The notes: generated by a model not told the origin, from the letters alone. 24,562 nucleotides of DNA from an uncultured Bacteroidota bacterium (GCA_902766265.1 CACXCY010000027.1:1-24562), one strand, 5' to 3'; shown: positions 8,573 through 15,881, numbered from the stretch's first letter. Numbers and translations are program-made.

Positions 8573-9883
8573 TTAAGAATTAATAATACGTTCTATTTCA
8601 TGAATAATTCTTTCGGAAGGTAGTTGTCCATTAATAGGTTGGAGGTATTGTTGGTAGACCGACTGACGAGTTACGGCCATTGGGTCATTCCCTGTCAATA
8701 CCACCTCATTAAGGAATTGTTCTATGTCAGAGACGGAATGCGCATGGTAGTGCGCGTCAAACATTTTTTGACCAAAAGGAGAATACTTGGTACGAACCTC
8801 GTCACTTCTAACTGTAAAAAGAACAGGTTTGCGCGTGAAGATATAATCTGTAGTGAAAGAGCCGGAATCATGAATCATCGCGTCAGAAGTCAAAAAGAGA
8901 TCCACATATGAGGTTTCTTCGATTTGAGTGTTGTCTCTTTTCTCCCATGCTGAATAGTATTTTTCAGTCCGTTGCCCACCCCATACTTGTTGGAGTTTGA
9001 ATTTCAGCAGTTGGTGTGGTTTGAAAACGAACTGCACTTTGTCAGAATATTTATCAGCCAACCGTATCATATCATCGCAAATAAGCAGGAAAGACGATAA
9101 GGCGAAACCCTCTTCTATCGAGTGATGTGGAGCCCATATAATTCGTTTTTTCTTGCCTTGTTGCGGTTTCCAGGTGTCAATAGGTTGGTAATCTTTGTGG
9201 AGGAATACCTCTGTGCCAGGATAACCTGTTACTATTCCACTCGCTCCGTGACACCGAGAGTGATCTGAAAAAAGATTCAAGTGTATGTCTGTTTCAAGGA
9301 AGTAGCATCCTACCAAATTGTGGAATATCAGATTGTAATTGCTGTTATACATATAGCTGAAATTTGTGAAGCCATATGGTATATAACAGGTTAGGCAATT
9401 GCGGAAGTGGTATATGAAATATTGTGGGAGGTGATCTTTGTAGGGTGAGGAAAAGAACACAATATCTGGCTTGTATTCTTTTTTGACATCAATCCATCGA
9501 TTATTTTTTTTGTCGAATGGGATTATGTATTCAAACCCTCTTTCTTTAACGAACTCCTCTGTTCGTTGAATCGTTTCGTCAACTTCCTGCTTACTAAATC
9601 CTTTGTATTGGGAATAGGGATATATAACTATGTAAGGGTGGTATCGAGGTGATTCTTGTAAGGCCCTAAATAGATAGTCGGCTTTCCACATGCCAGGAAT
9701 TGTCAGGAAAAAAGCAACATCTATCTGCTTTTTGTTCTGCAACCTATGTGCTGCCTTAATCTGAGACTGACGGAACCAATTGATGTACAGATTGGTGATA
9801 AAAGGAATCTTGCTCCTTACAAAGTCGTGATGAGCTAGTAGCAGTTTTAGTTTGTACTGAATTGATTGTTCTACGCTTTTCAT
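8573..9883 (-). CDS. CDP-glycerol:polyol-phosphate transferase-like protein (TagB/TagF family)
   Basis: A 436-residue protein whose C-terminal half resembles the CDP-glycerol glycerophosphotransferase family: IIWAPHHS (about 248–255), FVFKPH (His290) and SDAMIHDSGSFTTDYIF (333–349), followed by KPVLF. Family members move glycerol- or ribitol-phosphate from a CDP-polyol to a glycan or polyol acceptor at the cytoplasmic face. The WHG motif that carries a second catalytic histidine in TagF seems to be replaced by IPYG (168–171), so the chemistry may differ. A TagD-like enzyme and an IspD/TarI-like enzyme upstream could make its donor. The gene looks AT-rich beside glf, consistent with transfer. 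A general glycosyltransferase role is the main alternative. Confidence 0.72.
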   Translation of the reverse strand: MKSVEQSIQYKLKLLLAHHDFVRSKIPFITNLYINWFRQSQIKAAHRLQNKKQIDVAFFLTIPGMWKADYLFRALQESPRYHPYIVIYPYSQYKGFSKQEVDETIQRTEEFVKERGFEYIIPFDKKNNRWIDVKKEYKPDIVFFSSPYKDHLPQYFIYHFRNCLTCYIPYGFTNFSYMYNSNYNLIFHNLVGCYFLETDIHLNLFSDHSRCHGASGIVTGYPGTEVFLHKDYQPIDTWKPQQGKKKRIIWAPHHSIEEGFALSSFLLICDDMIRLADKYSDKVQFVFKPHQLLKFKLQQVWGGQRTEKYYSAWEKRDNTQIEETSYVDLFLTSDAMIHDSGSFTTDYIFTRKPVLFTVRSDEVRTKYSPFGQKMFDAHYHAHSVSDIEQFLNEVVLTGNDPMAVTRQSVYQQYLQPINGQLPSERIIHEIERIINS

Positions 9884-9913
9884 TTTTACCGGGCTATCAT
9901 GTTCAAAAACAAT

Positions 9914-10105
9914 TCAGCGGTACAGTTTGTTAAACTGCTTCAGGATTTCGCTGTCTATGTCCTCTGGCGTTCTGACAGGTATGCGATTTTCATTTTCTAC
10001 AGGACGGAAGTTCTTGTGTTGAAAACCTTTGGCAAAGTCAACTCCATCTTTCCATAGATAGCGAAATGCCATGTATGAACTCAAGCAAAAGTCTATGTTT
10101 ACCAT
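9914..10105 (-). pseudogene. truncated tandem copy of the asparagine-synthetase-like gene
   Basis: A 63-codon frame whose product aligns along its whole length with the first 60 or so residues of the gene just upstream (10118–11158). Both start MV, both have C(L/M)SSY(M/L)xxRY and then a conserved F..G..H stretch, and both have DID before F..... The frame stops just before the ATP-pyrophosphatase loop SGGMDSS would begin, so it cannot be a working synthetase. Only 30 bases separate its stop from the next gene, and no remainder of the synthetase domain is visible there. It is best read as the remnant of a tandem duplication that lost its 3' part. A short functional protein cannot be excluded because the frame is intact. 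Confidence 0.7.
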
Positions 10106-10117
10106 ATTCTCACGTTA

Positions 10118-11158
10118 TTATTCATATCTGTTTAGAAACCTCTCTAGGCAGTAGAGGAGCCACTTCTGGTTTCCGGTGTATTTCGTTATGTCGATATCTT
10201 TTTTGAATTCTTTGCGTGTTGGTCCATTCCATTGGGCAAAGTAATCATCAACGGGACGTGGCATGGGTTGCTTGATAGGAATGGTAGTTTCGGGATATTT
10301 CATTCTAAAGAGATCTCGAATCAGATATTTAGAATCGCCATTCCTTATTCTGCCCAAGTCCATAGGTTTGGCCATTTTGAGCAGTTCGTAAGGGTCTATA
10401 AAATCGATTTCAGCCGTCTCGAAAGCATTTTCATAAGATGCATAGCTTTCATCGGTTACAATTTCATCATAGAATCTTATATAGTCAATACTGCTTTTCC
10501 CTATGCGGTATCTTTCGAAAAGATAATTCATGTCATAGGGGTCGGTCAACACTTCTACAGGATTGACATATATTGTTCTTTTCACATATTGATCATAACT
10601 CCAATTCTGGGAAAGTAATCCGTCCATTCCCCCGAATACATAGTCGGCGGCATCCCCTATGACTAACATGGTGATTCCGTCTTTCTTTGCTTGCAGTGCA
10701 GCAGCATATAGCTGGGGCTCTATGGAGTGAACAGGGGCACCCTTGTGGCCCATTACTTTGTCAACGTATTTGTCAACGATATTCCAATCGATGTCAACGT
10801 AGTGGAGATTAAGGTGGTAGTATTCCGGATAATACTCAGCACGCTCCAGCTCGTCAGTTTTGTATTTGCCACCAAGAAACCTGAAAGTATATGCATTGGA
10901 ACCTTCTGGCATATATGATGCCAGGATGGAACTATCCATACCACCAGATAAGAGCATTCCTAATTTCTCGTTGGAAATCCTTCTAAAAACATTTCGAAGG
11001 GCAATATCAATGTCGTGGGCATCGGACACAAGAACTTTCCTTTCCAGAGGTTGCTGCCGGTATACTTGATGGTGCAATCCTTCGAAAAACTGTTTGTCGT
11101 CATCTTCCACATATCGCAGTGAAAGATATGAACTCATACAATAACTTTTGTCAACCAT
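10118..11158 (-). CDS. asparagine synthetase-like amidotransferase domain without a glutaminase domain
   Basis: A 346-residue protein matching the C-terminal synthetase half of AsnB-type enzymes. It has the PP-loop LLSGGMDSSILAS (SGGMDSS at 71–77), a GDAADYVFGG motif (169–178) equivalent to AsnB GEGADELFGG, and KYLIRDLFRMKYPE near the C-terminus. The N-terminal class II glutaminase domain with its catalytic Cys2 is absent. The start corresponds to the linker that normally follows that domain (SSYLSLRYV). ATP-dependent activation of a carboxylate is likely, with ammonia coming from solution or another protein. In glycan clusters such enzymes often amidate uronic acids, which would fit here but is inferred. 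It lies 29 bases after the cytidylyltransferase and 12 bases before its truncated paralogue. Confidence 0.8.
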   Translation of the reverse strand: MVDKSYCMSSYLSLRYVEDDDKQFFEGLHHQVYRQQPLERKVLVSDAHDIDIALRNVFRRISNEKLGMLLSGGMDSSILASYMPEGSNAYTFRFLGGKYKTDELERAEYYPEYYHLNLHYVDIDWNIVDKYVDKVMGHKGAPVHSIEPQLYAAALQAKKDGITMLVIGDAADYVFGGMDGLLSQNWSYDQYVKRTIYVNPVEVLTDPYDMNYLFERYRIGKSSIDYIRFYDEIVTDESYASYENAFETAEIDFIDPYELLKMAKPMDLGRIRNGDSKYLIRDLFRMKYPETTIPIKQPMPRPVDDYFAQWNGPTRKEFKKDIDITKYTGNQKWLLYCLERFLNRYE

Positions 11159-11187
11159 AGAACTGACATTAAATTAGCATTAAATAT

Positions 11188-11652
11188 TTAACCCTCATCA
11201 ACAGTCCAACCCCGTGCCGCTATTAGTGCCTCTCTAATTTTTGTAGAGGAAACGCCTTTGGTGTAAGGAAAATAAACGATACGAATACCTGCATCACTAA
11301 ATTGTTTTTCTATTTCATTCCATTTAGGCGTATTATACCAATCGTCTCCTACAAACATAACACTCGCTTTCAGTTTCTTGCACATTGTCAGCTTATCCAT
11401 GTTTTCTTGTGGCACCACAGCGTCAACATATTTTATGGAACGTACAATCTCGGCTCTGTCGCTATAAGGAATCATGGCACGTTTACCTTTATATAGTACC
11501 AAATCATCCACAGTGACACCAACTATCAGTTTGTCACACATGCCTTTGGCGTTTTTTAGCAAATTCAGATGCCCTATATGAAACAAATCATACACGCCTG
11601 CAGTATATCCTATAATAAACTTTTCTTCGGATGTATCTATACTATCTTTCAT
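11188..11652 (-). CDS. TagD-like glycerol-3-phosphate cytidylyltransferase family protein
   Basis: Nucleotidyltransferase predicted to join a phosphorylated alcohol to CMP, giving a CDP-alcohol such as CDP-glycerol. The 154 residues carry GVYDLFHIGH (HIGH at 25–28), VGVTVDD, VGDDW (about 101–105) and FPYTKGVSSTKIRE, which matches the TagD RTEGISTTKI signature except that Arg is replaced by Tyr. TagD of Bacillus is of similar size. I chose the ATG at 11652 because it leaves a normal short N-terminus before the first strand; an ATG at 11724 would add 24 basic residues absent from the family. Ethanolamine-phosphate or other CDP-alcohol synthesis is possible. The TagF-like protein downstream is the natural consumer of its product. 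Confidence 0.85.
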   Translation of the reverse strand: MKDSIDTSEEKFIIGYTAGVYDLFHIGHLNLLKNAKGMCDKLIVGVTVDDLVLYKGKRAMIPYSDRAEIVRSIKYVDAVVPQENMDKLTMCKKLKASVMFVGDDWYNTPKWNEIEKQFSDAGIRIVYFPYTKGVSSTKIREALIAARGWTVDEG

Positions 11653-11814
11653 ATATCTTGTTTTCAATTTGTTGTATAATCTTTTAGATGGCAGAGAACT
11701 GTTTTTCCGGCAGTAGCGTGTCACGGAAGGTGACGAATGAAATATGATTTCACAACGAATGCTTGTAAACCGATTTGATGCGAAGTTTATATAAAAGCGA
11801 TGTGTCAGGATTTT

Positions 11815-12306
11815 TCATTTGGACGCAAACTGTTTTCTCACCCCAGCAAATACTATGGACATCAGTACAACAATGAATGTCTGCAACCAAACGTTGGTCG
11901 ATATGAGTGATGTTGGGGCAATGATGAGAGCTTTCAAGGCGTAATAGATTATTTTGGCTGCAACGATACTAAGCAACATCGCTGAGAAAACAGCAATCTT
12001 TTTCTCCAGCAAATGAAATATCGCAACGTTGGCAGTCAGTTCCACCATAATAATTACGGCTTTAACAGGGGCAGGCATTCCACTCAATAAACATGCAATT
12101 AACGGAAGAGCCACGGCAAGCAAGTAGCCATTCTTTTTGTTGGCAACCACCAAAAGCCCTGCCAACAAAAGCCAACGCATCGGATCTGCATAATACAACG
12201 GCTGGGCCGTCAGATGACTCAACGCCGGAATCAGGCAAGCAGACGCAATTATCAACGCATCGATCCCTATTATTTTCCAATTAATTTGAGTTACTTCAAT
12301 CTGCAT
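11815..12306 (-). CDS. small polytopic membrane protein of unknown function
   Basis: A 163-residue hydrophobic protein with about five predicted membrane segments (roughly residues 10–30, 45–58, 60–75, 80–98, 100–120 and 138–156, some of them merging), a lone acidic residue at VELTAN and a basic end (KQFASK). Size and topology recall ECF-transporter S components, but I see no diagnostic motif and would not assign a substrate. It lies 40 bases downstream of the IspD/TarI-like gene and 162 bases upstream of the TagD-like gene, so it is likely co-transcribed with the former. Confidence 0.7.
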   Translation of the reverse strand: MQIEVTQINWKIIGIDALIIASACLIPALSHLTAQPLYYADPMRWLLLAGLLVVANKKNGYLLAVALPLIACLLSGMPAPVKAVIIMVELTANVAIFHLLEKKIAVFSAMLLSIVAAKIIYYALKALIIAPTSLISTNVWLQTFIVVLMSIVFAGVRKQFASK

Positions 12307-12346
12307 ATTAATACTGTTTTGTTTTGGATGAATTCAGGTAATGTTG

Positions 12347-13066
12347 TTATTTTTCTCCCGTCGAAAACAATAATTCAGCTTTCTTGATATCTTCTGGATA
12401 GGTGATTTTAAAATTACGGGAATCACCATCCACCACATGAATTTCTGTTTGCGGACAATAATGCATCACCATACCGCAATCGTCTGTTGGAATGATATCT
12501 TTTTCCTGTAATGCCTGCCTATATGCCGAACGCAATATGCCCATATGAAAGGCCTGTGGCGTTTGAGCACAGCGCATTTGATTCCGGTTGGGTATCTGTG
12601 CCAAAACGGTATTTCCTCCTGTTGACGCCACTTGCCAAATGGTATCTATCGAGGGTACTCCAACGGCAACAGCACTGCAATTGTCCAAGGACTCAACAAC
12701 AGCATCAATAATTTGCTGAGTAATCAAGGGACGAGCCGCATCATGAATTAGAATTTTATCCGTTGGAGCACAGGTTTCGCACGCCGACAATGCTGCTAAT
12801 GTGGATAAGTAGCGCTCTTTGCCTCCTTTGACAATGTTTGTGACTTTCTTCCAACGGTTACTTTCTACCAACGTATGCACAGCGGATATGTAATCTTCAA
12901 GAACAACAATAATTATCTCATCAACATTTGCATTTCGTTCAAATGCATCCACGGTCCACTCTATCACCTTGCGTCCTGCCATTGGGAGGAACTGTTTAGG
13001 ACACTCGCCCCCCATCCTTGAGCCCGTTCCACCTGCCAAGATAGCTGCTATTGTCCTATTTTTCAT
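12347..13066 (-). CDS. IspD/TarI-family cytidylyltransferase
   Basis: CTP-dependent cytidylyltransferase of the GT-A-like IspD/TarI family, 239 residues. Visible features are the nucleotide-binding start AAILAGGTGSRMG (7–19), PKQFL (23–27), IHDAARPLI (107–115), IPNRNQM (158–164), AQTPQAF (167–173) and FKITYPED near the end. IspD makes CDP-methylerythritol for isoprenoids; TarI makes CDP-ribitol for teichoic-acid-type polymers. The ILAGGTGSRMG start and the IPNR stretch look closer to TarI, and the location in a glycan locus with TagD- and TagF-like genes supports that, but the family name is as far as sequence reading allows. The ATG at 13066 is chosen because the nucleotide-binding strand begins a few residues later; an upstream ATG at 13153 would run through the promoter region. 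Confidence 0.88.
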   Translation of the reverse strand: MKNRTIAAILAGGTGSRMGGECPKQFLPMAGRKVIEWTVDAFERNANVDEIIIVVLEDYISAVHTLVESNRWKKVTNIVKGGKERYLSTLAALSACETCAPTDKILIHDAARPLITQQIIDAVVESLDNCSAVAVGVPSIDTIWQVASTGGNTVLAQIPNRNQMRCAQTPQAFHMGILRSAYRQALQEKDIIPTDDCGMVMHYCPQTEIHVVDGDSRNFKITYPEDIKKAELLFSTGEK

Positions 13067-13070
13067 ATTG

Positions 13071-13078
13071 CAAAAGTA
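13071..13078 (-). promoter_or_regulatory. -7 promoter motif of the IspD/TarI-like gene
   Basis: On the minus strand TACTTTTG matches TAnnTTTG and ends only 4 bases before the ATG at 13066. The transcript would therefore begin at or very near the start codon. No clear TTG lies 19–21 bases upstream. Confidence 0.5.
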
Positions 13079-13108
13079 CGAAATATTTTCCATACAGGAA
13101 ATTATTAT

Positions 13109-13116
13109 TAATTTTG
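13109..13116 (+). promoter_or_regulatory. -7 promoter motif of the AsmA-like gene
   Basis: TAATTTTG matches the Bacteroidota -7 element and ends 24 bases before the ATG at 13141. It is divergent from the leftward motif at 13071–13078; the two -7 elements are about 30 bases apart, so the two polymerases would compete for the same DNA. Confidence 0.5.
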
Positions 13117-13140
13117 CTCTCGGAAAAGATATCAAACACA

Positions 13141-15129
13141 ATGAATAAAACATTAAGAATCATACTTATTATCATTCTTTCTATCGCCGCACTTTTTGTG
13201 CTGGTTTCCCTGGTGGCCTCTCCTATTGCGAAGACATACGTCAACAATCACGGCGAAGATTTAATCGGACGGAAGATTAATGTTGACAAATTACGCGTGA
13301 ATGCCTGCATGGGCAGGGTCAAGATTTACGACTTTGCCGTCTACGAAGATGATGGCACTACGGAGTTTCTTACTTTCGACACTCTTGATGTCAGCGTAAA
13401 ACTGCGGAAGCTGCTGGCCAAAGAGCTTTGTGTGCGTCACCTCATACTGACCGATCTGGATGTCCGGGTGCTACAAAATGGCGATAAATTCAATTTTACC
13501 AGCATCATCGACCATTTCAAGTCCGATGAGCCCAAAGACACCACGCCCAGCACCTGGGACCTCGGTTTCTACAACATCCGCCTGAGCCATTGGCGTATCA
13601 ACTACAACGATCAGCAGAAAGGCAGCGAATGGAAGTTGCGCAACATCAATATCGCCATTCCCGGGGTATATTTCAGCGGCAAGGAACGTACCGAAGCCGG
13701 TGTAACGCTGGCTCTCGCCGAAGGCGGGTCGCTCAGCACCGCCATTCGCTACACTATGGAAACCAACGACTTTGACATTGACCTTAAACTGGATAAATTC
13801 TCTATAGCCAACGCCAAAGCATACCTTACCGATGTGATGAACGTCGGTACACTCGAAGGTGCCATCAACGCCGATTTGCACGCAAAAGGCAATTTGAGCC
13901 AGATTACCCAAATGACTGTCAACGGTAACGTGAATCTCAACGGCACAGATCTGCGCGACCTGGACGATACGCCGATACTCCAATGCTCCAAGATTGACGT
14001 TGATGTCAACAACATATTGATTGCAGAAAACAAGTTTGACATTGCGTCGATTACTATTGACAATTTGTCATCACGTTTCGACCGCTATGCTGCGGGCAGC
14101 AATTTCAGTCGCCTGTTTGATGTCAAAAAAGACGAGACGGAACAGGAAGAATCCCCATCCGACGCAGAAACCGACACCTCTGTCGCCAAAGAATCGAAGC
14201 CGTTAAATCTCATCATACGGCAATTTCGCCTCAACAACTCCGATTTCACATTCTACGACCATACGCTGCCTACCCTGTTCACTTTCCCCGTTACCAAAAT
14301 CCGAGCCGAAGCCGACAGCATCACGCTTTCTGGCAACAACGCGCTCAAACTGTTTGCCACTTTGCCTCATGGCGGTCTTGCCATCGTCAATTGGAAAGGA
14401 ACGCTCGACGACATGAAGCGCAGCCAGCAATTGCGGCTTATCATCAAGAATCTGCAACTAAAAGACCTCTCCCCCTATTCGGTGGCTTATCTGGCACAGC
14501 CCTTCACCAATGGTGTGTTTTCGTTCACCAGCCATAACACCATCAATCACTCGGAGCTAAAAGGCGACAACCATATCGACATCTACAAACCTGAAGTTGG
14601 CGACCGGCAACGCGATGTGGATTCGGCACTCAATATCCCGCTCCGCGCAGCCTTGTATGTGCTTAAAGACAAGAACGACAAAATCCAGCTCGACATTCCT
14701 GTGAAAGGCAACATCAACAACCCTGAGTTCAACTATATGAAGTTGGTATGGAAAACATTGGGCAATCTCCTGGTCAAAGTGGCCACGAGTCCTGCTCGTG
14801 GCATAGCCAATGCTCTCGGCATCTCAGGAAGCGAACTTGAATTTCTGCCCTTCGACGCCACCCAGCGTGGTTTCACCTCCGAACAATACTATGTCATGGA
14901 TCAATTGGCCCAAATTGCCGAATATGACAGCAACATTGTTATTATGATGGAGCAACAAATAAGCGCATCGGCCAACGACAGCACCCTGCAAATGTCCGAA
15001 GGGCGCAACATGGCTGTGCGGCGGCACATGGAGGAACTCGGCGTGCCGTCAAGCCAACTTGAAGTCACCACCGCACTAACCCGCAGCAAGAAAACCGGCT
15101 ACGCCATCTCCTCAAGATACAAGGAATAG
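13141..15129 (+). CDS. AsmA/DUF748-family envelope protein
   Basis: A 662-residue protein with an N-terminal membrane anchor (about residues 5–27), after which the chain is predicted to lie in the periplasm. The start MNKTLRI at 13141 gives a normal anchor; an ATG at 13051 would place 30 residues before it. The body is beta-rich, with the repeated FDTLDVSVKLRKLL and INADLHAKGNLSQITQ type strands seen in AsmA-like and DUF748 proteins, which belong to the bridge-like lipid-transfer or envelope-homeostasis superfamily. The ALNIPLRAALYVLKDKNDKI segment and IPVKGNINNPEFNY are hallmark C-terminal features of DUF748. A Ser/Thr/Glu-rich linker (DETEQEESPSDAETDTS, about residues 330–347) separates two halves. 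Family assignment is good; function is inferred. Confidence 0.82.
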   Translation: MNKTLRIILIIILSIAALFVLVSLVASPIAKTYVNNHGEDLIGRKINVDKLRVNACMGRVKIYDFAVYEDDGTTEFLTFDTLDVSVKLRKLLAKELCVRHLILTDLDVRVLQNGDKFNFTSIIDHFKSDEPKDTTPSTWDLGFYNIRLSHWRINYNDQQKGSEWKLRNINIAIPGVYFSGKERTEAGVTLALAEGGSLSTAIRYTMETNDFDIDLKLDKFSIANAKAYLTDVMNVGTLEGAINADLHAKGNLSQITQMTVNGNVNLNGTDLRDLDDTPILQCSKIDVDVNNILIAENKFDIASITIDNLSSRFDRYAAGSNFSRLFDVKKDETEQEESPSDAETDTSVAKESKPLNLIIRQFRLNNSDFTFYDHTLPTLFTFPVTKIRAEADSITLSGNNALKLFATLPHGGLAIVNWKGTLDDMKRSQQLRLIIKNLQLKDLSPYSVAYLAQPFTNGVFSFTSHNTINHSELKGDNHIDIYKPEVGDRQRDVDSALNIPLRAALYVLKDKNDKIQLDIPVKGNINNPEFNYMKLVWKTLGNLLVKVATSPARGIANALGISGSELEFLPFDATQRGFTSEQYYVMDQLAQIAEYDSNIVIMMEQQISASANDSTLQMSEGRNMAVRRHMEELGVPSSQLEVTTALTRSKKTGYAISSRYKE

Positions 15130-15156
15130 CTGACGATTTTGTGATATTTCTGAATT

Positions 15157-15185
15157 TCAAATGCAGTCATAATGGCTGCATTTGA
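15157..15185 (+). terminator. hairpin terminator after the AsmA-like gene
   Basis: TCAAATGCAG (15157–15166) and CTGCATTTGA (15176–15185) are perfect inverted repeats around a 9-base loop, 27 bases after the stop codon. A short T-rich tract (TGTTTATAAT) follows rather than a pure T-run. Confidence 0.65.
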
Positions 15186-15194
15186 TGTTTATAA

Positions 15195-15310
15195 TATCTT
15201 TGTGCGATACCTGCCGTAACGGTAGACAAATCACCCGATACGTTGACGCATCGGGCATCTGTTATTGCCGGACGTAAAGGCCTCGTAGAGAAGAAGTCGA
15301 CAAGGTTTAA
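15195..15310 (+). ncRNA. candidate small structured RNA (low confidence)
   Basis: A TATCTTTG -7-like motif (15195–15202) precedes a stretch of balanced base composition inside AT-rich flanks. Downstream are compact hairpins: CTGCC/GGTAG with a GTAAC loop, and CCCGAT-A-CGT-TG-ACG-C-ATCGGG. No -33 TTG is present and no reading frame of note. I do not recognise a known RNA family; it does not show the SRP tip motif or other signatures I know. Confidence 0.25.
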
Positions 15311-15316
15311 CAATCA

Positions 15317-15473
15317 AAAATCTTCCAATTCCAGTTCTTCCAATTAAAAAAATGAATGACAAAAAGCCCTTTAATAATTATATAACTAATTAATAATTAA
15401 TAATATATATAAGATATAAGGAATTTGGAACACCTCAAAAAATAAACTGGAAGATTTGGAATTGGAAGATTTT
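15317..15473. repeat. large imperfect inverted repeat with 29-bp arms
   Basis: The left arm (15317–15345) and right arm (15445–15473) are reverse complements at 26 of 29 positions, separated by 99 bases of very AT-rich DNA rich in TAATTAATAAT. Each arm contains an internal near-repeat of TTCTTCCAATT. A transcript through it could fold into a long stem. The 15186–16267 interval has no convincing gene and this is its most prominent structure. It may be a small non-autonomous element, but no target-site duplication is evident. Confidence 0.7.
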
Positions 15474-15508
15474 ACAGAATAAGCAACTCTAATTGTTTTC
15501 ACAAGAGA

Positions 15509-15538
15509 CAAAAATACAATATAATACAACATCAGCAA
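15509..15538 (-). promoter_or_regulatory. leftward promoter with ideal -33/-7 spacing
   Basis: On the minus strand TTG (15538–15536), 19 bases, then TATTTTTG (15516–15509) fit the Bacteroidota consensus TTG-N19–21-TAnnTTTG. Transcription would start near 15502 and run leftward through the 29-bp inverted repeat. A 39-codon GTG-initiated frame lies on this RNA but has no recognisable product. Confidence 0.55.
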
Positions 15539-15631
15539 GCCGTCGGAAGCTACGATGACGACCCTTGAGGATTGGACAGAAAGTGTCCATTTTCTGCTCT
15601 CGAAGGCATCAAAAAACTGTATGAGCCATTC

Positions 15632-15668
15632 CAAGTTGCAGGTTTAAGGTTTAAGTTTCAAGTTTGAC
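15632..15668. repeat. AAGTTTCAAGTT-type repeat, left copy
   Basis: A run of overlapping GTTTAAG and AGTTTCAAGTT words. It is in inverted orientation to the similar run at 16109–16156; a third short copy, CCAAGTTTCAAGA, lies near 15760. Low-complexity repeats of this kind occur between convergent genes in Bacteroidota. Confidence 0.5.
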
Positions 15669-15699
15669 TGACGTCTACATCCCTTCGTTTGGGCAAAAA

Positions 15700-15741
15700 A
15701 TCAAGCTTTCTCTACGCTTTGTTTTGGGCCGCGAGCTTGAT
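15700..15741. repeat. 8-bp inverted repeat and CATCCCTTCG hairpin remnant
   Basis: ATCAAGCT (15700–15707) and AGCTTGAT (15734–15741) are perfect inverted repeats around a 26-base loop. Just before them, CATCCCTTCGTTTGGG (about 15679–15694) resembles the first hairpin of the array at 6237–6303. Confidence 0.45.
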
Positions 15742-15786
15742 GAGCGAACTTTAGGGACTTCCAAGTTTCAAGATTGAGTTTTTTGC

Positions 15787-15810
15787 AGGGTTTCTGCAGC
15801 TTTAAACCCT
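15787..15810. repeat. short hairpin AGGGTTT/AAACCCT
   Basis: AGGGTTT (15787–15793) pairs with AAACCCT (15804–15810) around a 10-base loop that itself contains CTGCAG. There is no T-run and no adjacent gene end. Confidence 0.4.
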
Positions 15811-15821
15811 AACGTAAACCT

Positions 15822-15881
15822 CATAATCGCACGCCATCGCACATAATCGCATGCTATCGTCGGCAATCGCACGACCCCCAC
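15822..15881. repeat. 20-bp imperfect tandem repeat, three units
   Basis: Units begin CATAATCGCA at 15822 and again at 15842, with a diverged unit GGCAATCGCA at 15862. The period is exactly 20 bases, close to two helical turns. Confidence 0.6.

Noticed and set aside
15386..15634. 82-codon leftward frame in the repeat-rich interval
   Set aside because: It runs through the leftward promoter and the right arm of the inverted repeat, has no recognisable domain and its start precedes the promoter. Only the last 39 codons could be on the predicted RNA.
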